This document shows, piece after piece, positions 45,601 to 52,318 of a DNA stretch of 64,000 bases; within the stretch, counting starts at the first letter, position 1, and the number at the start of each line of letters is the position of its first letter. Location of the stretch: assembly GCA_964607765.1 (NCBI GenBank), contig CAZSNT010000010.1, positions 1 through 64,000 on the forward strand, read 5' to 3'. The notes beneath the pieces were generated by a model that worked only from the letters and a program-made list of their open reading frames with translations, made no database searches and had not been told where the DNA came from. A program made the position numbers and the translations under genes. The stretch comes from CAZSNT01 sp964607765 (lineage in GTDB: Bacteria > Verrucomicrobiota > Lentisphaeria > Oligosphaerales > JABHEG01).

Positions 45601-46498
45601 TGCCGGTGACGCGTTGCTCGCCGTTGCCGGCCCGCCGGACGTGGGGCAGAGGGTCCCGGGAAAGCTGGAGTTTGCCGACGAGGCCGAGGCCATGGCCCGG
45701 TTCAGTGGCGGTGAGGGCGCCCTGCTCCGGATCGTGCGGTCCAGCGACGGCAAGAAGATATCCGAATGCAGCCTGACAGCCGTCCCTGTCTTCGACGGCA
45801 TGTCGGCCGCCGCCGGCCGCCTGTATGTCGCACTGCGCGACGGCAGTCTGGTCTGCTTCGAAACGGGCGAGGGCACGCCGCTGCCTGATCCGCCGCCACC
45901 GCCGCCGGAGACCGCGCCGACGCCCAAGCAGTCGAACCAGACAGCCAAGCCGCCACCGCCGCCGGCGAAGCTCGCCGGCAAGAGCAAAGTTGCGGAGTTC
46001 GCACATGTTGACGCAGCGGGTGTGGTGGAGTCCGACCTCGGCTACCGGGTCGCGGCCAGGAAGGGCCAGATCGCTCTTGCGCTCCGCAAACTGGATTCTC
46101 CTCTGGGCAGCAAGGGCGTGTTCACAGCACGTCTGCGATGCGCGCCTGAATACCGCTACCCGCACGTTTACGAGAACGCCTTCATCGCGTTGGGCAGTGG
46201 CACGGCAGACGCCGACCTGGTCAAGTGCGGCCTCAAATTCGTGCAGAACAGTGCCGTCATCCTGACCGGCACCGCGAAGGGCCCGGCAGCGGCCACGGCG
46301 AAGCTGCAGTACAACAGCACAAAGCCACTCGAGGTCCGGGTGGTTGCGGACTTCGCAAAGAAGGAGGTCGCCCTGACCGTGGCCGGAAAGACTCTGAAAG
46401 CGCCGATCCCTGCCAAGATCACGTCGATCAGCCACGTCGGTTATTGCACAACGAACGCGGTCAGCGACTTCAGCACGATCACTGTCGAAGGCAAATAG
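42653..46498 (+). CDS. Secreted methyltransferase-fold / PQQ-like beta-propeller protein (paralog 2)
   Basis: A 1281-aa exported protein with the same order as the product of 26748-29951: signal peptide (1-27), methyltransferase-like domain (about 30-160), link motif DEWTHFLHSPDN, then PQQ-type propeller to about 1050. Here the S-adenosylmethionine loop is intact (HVGCGDGALTAAL), the acidic residue after strand 2 is present (QGLDTD) and LAPGGC follows. A proline-rich linker (about 1075-1105) leads to an extra C-terminal domain (about 1106-1281) with the look of a concanavalin-like beta-sandwich (GVFTARLRCAPEYRYPHVYE). AGAAGGA precedes the ATG. No cytochrome is adjacent. The activity is unknown. 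Confidence 0.8.
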   Translation: MITPRTRTHVALWLTALLSICTTALHAAPPGPKEIAGKVLATAGIPGGVVSHVGCGDGALTAALRVSDRFRVQGLDTDVGNVKRARAHIRGLGLYGKVSVARFGGKRLPYTDNLVNLIVCAAESAPPQQEMMRVLAPGGCIVFVSFDGDQLKTERLAKPWPAAIDEWTHFLHSPDNNAVCRDSVVGIPRSFQWVCGPRWGRSHEEFASMSAAVTARGRIYYIVDEAPLTFIRFASDWKLVARDAFNGTLLWKRGISSWNDHLRHFRSGPAHLPRRLVAVGNTVYVTLGFTEPVTALDGITGKTLRTYKGTERTEEIVVNDGVLYVVVGTSEAERRGGGLHQRDEPEPTGMRQIMAFQAESGSRLWRNDVSKTNILPLTMALQGNRLYYQSLSHIVCLGSRTGKQLWATPRQTPARRMGFSAPTLVATDSVVLCADRDAGKKEEDAPSTGMLVWGVHGWNEKGFARKGACTLRAYNAADGAELWSVSCREGYNSPVDVFVVGSVVWVGPDFRGFDLKTGEAVAKVNTKAPRVGMSHARCYRNKASEQFIFTCKSGIEVLGLAERKWLSNNSWVRGTCQYGIVPANGLIYAPPDACACFLTVKAPGFFAVAPQRGADGRMPFPAEPVLEKGVSYGQAAATAVASATDWPTYRHGPARSGFASCPLPEFPRQRWSTALGGTLTQAAIAGGKVFVAGVDTHTVHALSADDGTVLWHHTAGGRIDSTPSVHNDTLLFGSTDGWVTCLSVADGAVRWRFRAAPEQRLVSVYGQLESAWPVHGAVLVQNDTAYVTAGRSTYLDGGLVLYRLDPATGKQLSRTMLYHLNPETGEQLVPEAKFNMEGTTSDVLSGNGDQVFLKYFTFDRNGKRTETKEPRLFGITGFLGEDWFVRSYWIIGTQIGAGWGGWANAANTYASGRLLCFNQDMVYGYGRQKVAGGPTGHRADAYHLFGMPRKAAAATKDKRGKKRPSRPIPTWSDRSSLLGRALVAGDALLAVAGPPDVGQRVPGKLEFADEAEAMARFSGGEGALLRIVRSSDGKKISECSLTAVPVFDGMSAAAGRLYVALRDGSLVCFETGEGTPLPDPPPPPPETAPTPKQSNQTAKPPPPPAKLAGKSKVAEFAHVDAAGVVESDLGYRVAARKGQIALALRKLDSPLGSKGVFTARLRCAPEYRYPHVYENAFIALGSGTADADLVKCGLKFVQNSAVILTGTAKGPAAATAKLQYNSTKPLEVRVVADFAKKEVALTVAGKTLKAPIPAKITSISHVGYCTTNAVSDFSTITVEGK

Positions 46499-46611
46499 AC
46501 CCGCCGCTGTTACACATATGCCTGCTTGTCGCGAGACTGCCCGGCAGCGGCCACGCATTGACAGCCCCCGAATCATGTAGCACGGTTTGATAGAGAGAGG
46601 ACGGGCACACC

Positions 46612-47187
46612 ATGCCGAAGGAGAAGATCGTCAACGTCCCGAACACGTTCACTGCCATGCGGCTGCTGCTGCTGGCACCGGTCGTCTGGCTGGTGTGCTG
46701 CGGGACGAGATCCGCGGCATTGATTCTGTACGTGGTGTTTCTGTCGACTGACGCCTTCGACGGTTACTTTGCGCGCAAGCTCCACCAGGAGACGAACTTC
46801 GGGGAGTACTTCGACTTCGTGGTCGACTTTCTCGGTTACTACGCACTGCTGATCACGTTCATGGTGACGGGGAGAATGGCCTGGTACAACACAGCTCTGA
46901 TTGCGGGCGCCACACTGGCCCTGGTCTGGGTGACGATCACGCTGGCGCGGAAGGCGGGACGGGCCTACATGCCGCACCGCCTGTCGAGCAAATTCCTGGC
47001 CGTGCTGCTGATCGCCGCCATCGTGCCTTACATCCTCCGGCTGCAGCACGCCAACACAGCCTGCCTGGTCATGCTTCTCATCGTTTACGCTTACCCCTTG
47101 ACCGACTACATCCGCTTCACGCTCACGTTCAAGTCCGCGGACGATCAGGACCGAGCGAGTGCGGGGGACGGAGAGACTGGGCCGTGA
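46612..47187 (+). CDS. CDP-alcohol phosphatidyltransferase family protein
   Basis: An integral membrane enzyme of phospholipid or related lipid synthesis: it joins a CDP-activated diacylglycerol or alcohol to an alcohol acceptor. The 191-aa product has about five or six TM helices and the complete family motif DxxDGxxARx8Gx3Dx3D, with Asp47, Asp50, Gly51, Ala54, Arg55, Gly64, Asp68 and Asp72. This motif places the active site at the cytoplasmic face. It could be a phosphatidylglycerophosphate- or phosphatidylinositol-phosphate-synthase-like enzyme; the acceptor is not evident. It lies 113 bp after the PQQ-type gene and upstream of the glycogen genes, without a clear functional link. Confidence 0.88.
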   Translation: MPKEKIVNVPNTFTAMRLLLLAPVVWLVCCGTRSAALILYVVFLSTDAFDGYFARKLHQETNFGEYFDFVVDFLGYYALLITFMVTGRMAWYNTALIAGATLALVWVTITLARKAGRAYMPHRLSSKFLAVLLIAAIVPYILRLQHANTACLVMLLIVYAYPLTDYIRFTLTFKSADDQDRASAGDGETGP

Positions 47188-47325
47188 ACGGGATCTCGCG
47201 ACCGCGGAGCGTCGCGCTACGGGGATTGCGGCGGCCGGACGTGGCTCCGCGACGGACTCAAGGAGGAGGACGAGGGCAAGAACAGCCGTCCTGAATCCCG
47301 AGTTCGCTTCGAGAGTTCTCAACCA

Positions 47326-47397
47326 GCATCCGGCATCCGGCATCCGTGGGGCGGCTCTGCCATCCGCGGGGACACCACATCCGGCATCCGGCATCCG
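47326..47397. repeat. GCATCCG heptamer repeats in two blocks
   Basis: Three copies of GCATCCG at 47326-47346 and three near-identical copies at 47377-47397, separated by a GC-rich spacer that also contains CATCCG. As at 19329 the period is 7, but the unit differs. The blocks lie in the gap before the debranching-enzyme gene and argue against the far upstream starts of that frame. Confidence 0.8.
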
Positions 47398-47510
47398 GCC
47401 CCATGGCAAAAACTGCCCGGGCTCGTATAGTATTGCAGGGGCGGGATTATGGACCATACGACACACAGCGTGATGCAGTTGATGCACACCAGGCCGAACG
47501 CGTCAGGCGC

Positions 47511-50500
47511 ATGATTCACACCACACAAGCTCCCCATCCCGGCGAATTCCTCCGACATTTCTGCGGCGACGTAATTCGGTTCACGCTGACTGTTCCTTCC
47601 AGCGCGGCCGGGACCTGCTGGTTGCGCACGAATGTCGGTCGCGCAGCTGTGCGCCACGACGAGGTCGTCCGACATGTGGAGCACGACCGCCCCATCTGGG
47701 CGGGCGACTGGCACGATGTGGAGATGGTGCGCGAGAGCGACGAGCTGTTCGGTGTCTCCGTGCCGCTCACCGAGGTTGGCGTTTTCGAGGCGAAAGCGTT
47801 CTTTCTGCGTGACGGATCCACCGAGCCCGTCTGGCCGGGCGGCCGGAATACGACCATCAAAGTCGAACCGTCCGACACGTGCTGCGCGAACACGATCTAT
47901 ACGGCTTTTGTGCGACAGTTCGGCGAGTCCTGTACAGACGCCACGGCGCCCGACGCGCCCGAGCACCTGGAGCAGTTGGAGACGGCCGGATACACGACCA
48001 TTCCGCCATCGGGCAAGTTCCGGGGCCTGATACGGCGTCTGGACTTCATCATGGGCGAGCTGGGTTTCCGTATTATCCAACTGCTGCCCATTCACCCCGT
48101 TCCCACCACATACGCCCGGATGGGCAGGTTCGGCAGCCCGTACGCTGCGCTCGACTTCATGGACGTGGATCCCGCACTGGCCGAGTTCGATCGGCAGACA
48201 ACGCCGCTCGACCAGTTCAGGGAACTCGTTGACGCGGTGCATCTGCGCCGGGGCAAACTGCTGATCGACATCCCGCTGAACCACACCGGATGGGCGTCCG
48301 TGCTGCAGAACCAGCATCCGGAGTGGTTTGTCCGTGGTGCGGACGCCACTTTCCAGTCACCGGGGGCGTGGGGTGTGACCTGGGAGGATCTGTCCGAGCT
48401 GGACTTCAGGCACCGCAAGCTGTGGAATTACATGGCGGACGTGCTTCTGTTCTGGTGCCGGCAGGGCGTGGACGGGTTCCGCTGCGATGCCGGCTACATG
48501 ATTCCGGTGCGCGTGTGGGAGTACATCACGGCGAAGGTCCGCGACCAGTTCCCCGATACCGTGTTTCTCCTGGAAGGGCTGGGCGGCAAGATCGAGACCA
48601 TGGAGCTGCTGCTCTCGCGGGGCGGTCTGACCTGGGCCTATTCCGAGCTGTTCCAGAACTACGACCGCCCGCAGGTGAACGGCTATCTTCCCGGCTGCCT
48701 GCACATTTCGAGCACCAAAGGCACACTGGTCCATTTTGCCGAGACGCACGACAACAGTCGCCTGGCCGCACGCTCGCACGGCTACGCTCGGCTGCGCACG
48801 GCTCTCGCCGCGTTGTTCTCGGACTGCGGCGCGTTCGGCATCACCAATGGTGTGGAGTGGTTTGCCGCAGTCAAGCTGGACGTGCACGGCGCCATGCCTT
48901 TGAACTGGGGTGCGGCAGAGAACCAGACCGATCACATCAAACGGCTCGCCACACTGTTGCGGACACACCCGGCGTTCGGCAGCGCCACACAGCTGCACAC
49001 AGTGGCCTGCGAGGCGTCGCACAGCGTTGCTCTGCGCCGATCGCCTCCGGATGCCGCGGACACGCTTTTCGTGGTAGCGAATCTGGCCGAGTCTCAGCCG
49101 GACGAGGTCAGCTGGTCGGATTCCGAGTACCCGTCGACCGGCCCCGCATTAACCGACCTGCTCGCAGGTACGCCGCACAAGGTATGGCAGCACGGCGGAC
49201 GCTGCGGGATACGCCTTGGCCCGGGCCAGGTCGTCTGTCTGGCGTCCACCCCGGACGCGCTGCCCCGACTCGAAGCCGCACTGGCGGCCGGGGACATGTC
49301 TCTCGCGCGGATCGAGCAGCAGCGCGCCCGTGCCCGCGCGCTCCGCATTCACACGCACTTCCAGGGGCTCAATCACCTGGAGGACGCCGCACCGGACATG
49401 TTGACGGCGCAGATGCTGCAGGATCCCGCGGGTTACTGCGCCGCGCTTGCGGGTCGGCAGCTGGCGCCCGTAACGCACTGGCAGTGGCCGCGGGACCTGC
49501 GCCGCATTGTACCGGTGCCGCCGGAGTGGTTTGTGCTGGTGCGAGCCGAGCATGACTTCCACGCCGAACTCCGGGATGGGGACCACGTCCTGTTCGGCGA
49601 ACGCGCCTGCCGTGCCGACGACGGCTCGTATTTCGTGCTCGTACCGCCGCTCCGGCACGGGCCGCTGCCATGCACGCGCGAGCTGGCTCTGACGGTTTTC
49701 GAAGGCGACGGCTGCCGCCGCGAACGCGGGCAACTCCGCTTCGTTTCCACCGAGAATACCGAAGCTGTGCAACGCGCCTTCTCGCGTGAGCAGGTGAAGT
49801 CGTACGGCTGTTTCGCGCTGGCCACGAACGGGTGCGGCGCAATGAGTCAGGTGCAGGGCGCATGGAGCGAACTGCACAGCCAGTACGATGCAGTGCTGGC
49901 GGCCAACATCCACCCCGACTTCCCGGTCGATCGGCGTATCCTGTTGACGCGCTGCCGAGCCTGGCTGGTGAATCGCGGCTACTCCCAGACCATCAACAAG
50001 GGCTGTCTGGCCGAGTTCGCCGCGGACGAGAACGAGCATGTGACATGGAGCTTCTCCGTGCCGGCCGGCATGGGCAAGACGGTGCCGTTGGAGGTCGTCC
50101 TGGGCTTGTCCCGCGGCAGGAACGCGGTGACGCTGGAATTCCGGCGCCTGCGCGGCCGCGGCGGAGAGCGTCTGCTGGACGACGACACCCCCGTGAAGAT
50201 CATCGTGCGGCCCGACGTGGAGGACAGGAACTGCCACGAGACAACCAAAGCTTACACGGGCCCCGAAACAACGTGGCCGAGCGCGGTGCGGCCGCGTCAT
50301 CGCGGCTTCTCGTTCTCTCCTTATCCCAATCACTGCCTGCGGATGGCGGCCACGCGCGGCGAGTTCACATCCGAGCCGGAATGGCACTACATGGTCCCGC
50401 ATCCCTTCGAAGCGGAGCGCGGTCTGGAGGGCAGTTCGGACCTGTTCAGCCCCGGCTATTTCACTCTGACGCTGAAAGGCGGCCAGACAGCCGTGCTGCG

Positions 50501-51770
50501 CGCCGACGTCGCGAAGCCGTCCGACAGCGCGGGCCGGGTCGGTGTCCCGGTCAGCTTCAAGCCCGGGCCGTCGTCGCGCTGCGACATGCTGGACAGCCTG
50601 CGCACGAGCATGCGCGCGTTCCTGGCCAAACGTGACGATTCTCTGACCGTGATCGCCGGCTATCCGTGGTTCCTTGACTGGGGCCGGGACACACTGATCT
50701 GCCTCCGCGGCTACATTGCCGCCGGGTACGTGGAAGAGGCAACAGAGGTACTGCGTCAATTCGGACGTTTCGAAGCGAACGGTACACTGCCCAACATGAT
50801 CCGCGGCGACGATGACTCCAACCGCGACACGTCAGACGCGCCGCTGTGGTTTTTCGTCGCGTGCCGGGACCTGGTCGCCGAACTCGGCACGGACCTTCTC
50901 GACATGGACTGCGACGGACGGTCTCTGGCCCAGGTCCTGCGCTCCATTGCCAACTCCTACCGCCGGGGGACGCCGAACGGTATCGGCATGGACCCGGACA
51001 GCGGGCTGATCTTCAGTCCGCCGCACTTCACGTGGATGGACACGAACCACCCGACGGGCACGCCGCGCCAGGGCTATCCGGTCGAGATTCAGGCGCTGTG
51101 GCACGCTGCCCTGCGGTTTCTGGCAGAGCACGATGACACAGAAGACTGGGCCGGGCAGGCCGAGCAGGTGCGCCGCGCCATCCAAACCCACTTTTTCAGC
51201 GCCGATCTCGGGTTCCTGTCCGACTGCCTGCACGCGCGCCCCGGTCAGCGCGCAGCTCAGGCGCACGCCGATGACCATCTCCGTCCCAACCAGCTGTTTG
51301 CTGTCACGCTCGGCGCGGTGGAGTGCCCGACGGTGTGCGCGGGTATCCTGGCGGCGTGCGAGGAACTGCTCGTGCCGGGCGCCATCCGCAGCCTGGCCGA
51401 CCGGCCCGTGTCGCACGCACTGCCCGTACGGCGGCACGGCGCGTTGCTCAACGACCAGCACGCTCCTTACTGGGGCACGTACAAAGGCGACGAGGACACA
51501 CGCCGAAAGCCGGCCTACCACAACGGCACAGCCTGGACGTGGGTCTTTCCCTCCTACAGCGAGGCGCTGTATCACGTCTACGGCGAAGAAGCGCGACAGC
51601 CGGGCATCGCTCTGCTGAACAGCGCGCTGGACCTGCTGAACAGGGCCTGCATCGGGCACATGCCGGAGATTGTGGACGGCAACGCGCCTCACACCGACAG
51701 GGGCTGCGGGGCCCAGGCCTGGGGCGAAACAGAGTTGTTCCGCGTGCTTGCCATGTTAACGAATGTCTGA
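47511..51770 (+). CDS. Bifunctional glycogen debranching enzyme (GH13 + GH133)
   Basis: A 1419-aa enzyme combining 4-alpha-glucanotransferase and amylo-alpha-1,6-glucosidase domains. The GH13 barrel (about 130-560) has GFRCDAG (Asp326 nucleophile), FLLEGLG (Glu355) and AETHDN (Asp414). The C-terminal part (about 1000-1419) is the (alpha/alpha)6 glucosidase of GH133, with YPWFLDWGRDTLICLRG, TLPNMIRGDDDSNRDTSDAP and NGTAWTWVFPSYSEAL. This two-domain order recalls the eukaryotic debranching enzyme rather than bacterial GlgX. The frame is open from 47346. ATG 47511 is preferred because 47326-47397 is a repeat, but 47403 is possible; neither has a strong ribosome-binding site. It heads the glycogen cluster. 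Confidence 0.88.
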   Translation: MIHTTQAPHPGEFLRHFCGDVIRFTLTVPSSAAGTCWLRTNVGRAAVRHDEVVRHVEHDRPIWAGDWHDVEMVRESDELFGVSVPLTEVGVFEAKAFFLRDGSTEPVWPGGRNTTIKVEPSDTCCANTIYTAFVRQFGESCTDATAPDAPEHLEQLETAGYTTIPPSGKFRGLIRRLDFIMGELGFRIIQLLPIHPVPTTYARMGRFGSPYAALDFMDVDPALAEFDRQTTPLDQFRELVDAVHLRRGKLLIDIPLNHTGWASVLQNQHPEWFVRGADATFQSPGAWGVTWEDLSELDFRHRKLWNYMADVLLFWCRQGVDGFRCDAGYMIPVRVWEYITAKVRDQFPDTVFLLEGLGGKIETMELLLSRGGLTWAYSELFQNYDRPQVNGYLPGCLHISSTKGTLVHFAETHDNSRLAARSHGYARLRTALAALFSDCGAFGITNGVEWFAAVKLDVHGAMPLNWGAAENQTDHIKRLATLLRTHPAFGSATQLHTVACEASHSVALRRSPPDAADTLFVVANLAESQPDEVSWSDSEYPSTGPALTDLLAGTPHKVWQHGGRCGIRLGPGQVVCLASTPDALPRLEAALAAGDMSLARIEQQRARARALRIHTHFQGLNHLEDAAPDMLTAQMLQDPAGYCAALAGRQLAPVTHWQWPRDLRRIVPVPPEWFVLVRAEHDFHAELRDGDHVLFGERACRADDGSYFVLVPPLRHGPLPCTRELALTVFEGDGCRRERGQLRFVSTENTEAVQRAFSREQVKSYGCFALATNGCGAMSQVQGAWSELHSQYDAVLAANIHPDFPVDRRILLTRCRAWLVNRGYSQTINKGCLAEFAADENEHVTWSFSVPAGMGKTVPLEVVLGLSRGRNAVTLEFRRLRGRGGERLLDDDTPVKIIVRPDVEDRNCHETTKAYTGPETTWPSAVRPRHRGFSFSPYPNHCLRMAATRGEFTSEPEWHYMVPHPFEAERGLEGSSDLFSPGYFTLTLKGGQTAVLRADVAKPSDSAGRVGVPVSFKPGPSSRCDMLDSLRTSMRAFLAKRDDSLTVIAGYPWFLDWGRDTLICLRGYIAAGYVEEATEVLRQFGRFEANGTLPNMIRGDDDSNRDTSDAPLWFFVACRDLVAELGTDLLDMDCDGRSLAQVLRSIANSYRRGTPNGIGMDPDSGLIFSPPHFTWMDTNHPTGTPRQGYPVEIQALWHAALRFLAEHDDTEDWAGQAEQVRRAIQTHFFSADLGFLSDCLHARPGQRAAQAHADDHLRPNQLFAVTLGAVECPTVCAGILAACEELLVPGAIRSLADRPVSHALPVRRHGALLNDQHAPYWGTYKGDEDTRRKPAYHNGTAWTWVFPSYSEALYHVYGEEARQPGIALLNSALDLLNRACIGHMPEIVDGNAPHTDRGCGAQAWGETELFRVLAMLTNV

Positions 51771-51861
51771 TACAGTTCTAATGATCGGGCGATGGGGTAT
51801 TGTATTGTCACTGATTAGAGTGTTACCCACTTGAACATAGTGCCCTGTTTCACGCGTAAGC

Positions 51862-51870
51862 GGGGGGGGG
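51862..51870 (+). repeat. G9 homopolymer upstream of the CBM48 gene
   Basis: Nine consecutive G residues in the 141-bp gap, 42 nt before the CBM48 start. Homopolymers of this length are prone to slippage and could alter promoter spacing; they are also common sequencing-error sites. Confidence 0.7.
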
Positions 51871-51911
51871 CATGCCTTTGGTATCGGGCGGCATTCGAGA
51901 GGAGAAAAGCG

Positions 51912-52190
51912 ATGGCGAGAACATCGACAAAAGGCAGGAAGCGGGTGACGTTCGAGCTGCGTGCCGAGCCCGGAAGCGAGGTATTCGTAGCTGGCGACTT
52001 TAATGACTGGGCCCCCGCCAAACGGCCGCTGGTATACGATGAGAGTGTTTACAAGGCTACACTTCTGCTCCCCAAAGGGAGGCATGAATACAAATTTCTT
52101 ATCGATGGAATCTGGTGCGTTGATCCTGAGTGCGCCGATTGGGTCCCCAATGACCAAGGCTCCCTGAACAGTGTCCTCTACGTCGAGTAG
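51912..52190 (+). CDS. Free-standing CBM48 (AMPK-type) glycogen-binding protein
   Basis: A 92-aa protein consisting of one glycogen-binding beta-sandwich of the CBM48/AMPK-beta type: VTFELRAEPGSEVFVAGDFN, DWAPAKRPL, LLPKGRHEYKFLIDG and VPNDQGSLNSVLYVE. The Trp, Lys and Asn positions that line the glucan groove are present. Nothing else is attached. ATG 51912 has GAGGAG 7 nt upstream; the longer frame from 51831 is unsupported. It sits between debranching enzyme and phosphorylase, so it may target or regulate glycogen enzymes. Confidence 0.88.
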   Translation: MARTSTKGRKRVTFELRAEPGSEVFVAGDFNDWAPAKRPLVYDESVYKATLLLPKGRHEYKFLIDGIWCVDPECADWVPNDQGSLNSVLYVE

Positions 52191-52318
52191 TTGACACACG
52201 TTTCACCATACGCTCCACACACTACTGTATTGACCGGTTCCCCTCTCCGTCCGTCGCAGAGGGCGTTTCCTCTTGGCTGCCGGGCCCGCGTCTCGTTCCC
52301 TGTAAGGACTGCTGATCT

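Noticed and set aside
42653..46498. DNA methyltransferase or restriction system
   Set aside because: The methyltransferase-like domain follows a signal peptide and lacks DNA-methylase motifs such as NPPY.
49149..50759. 536-aa open frame on the minus strand
   Set aside because: It is antisense to the debranching enzyme, with composition typical of a shadow frame.
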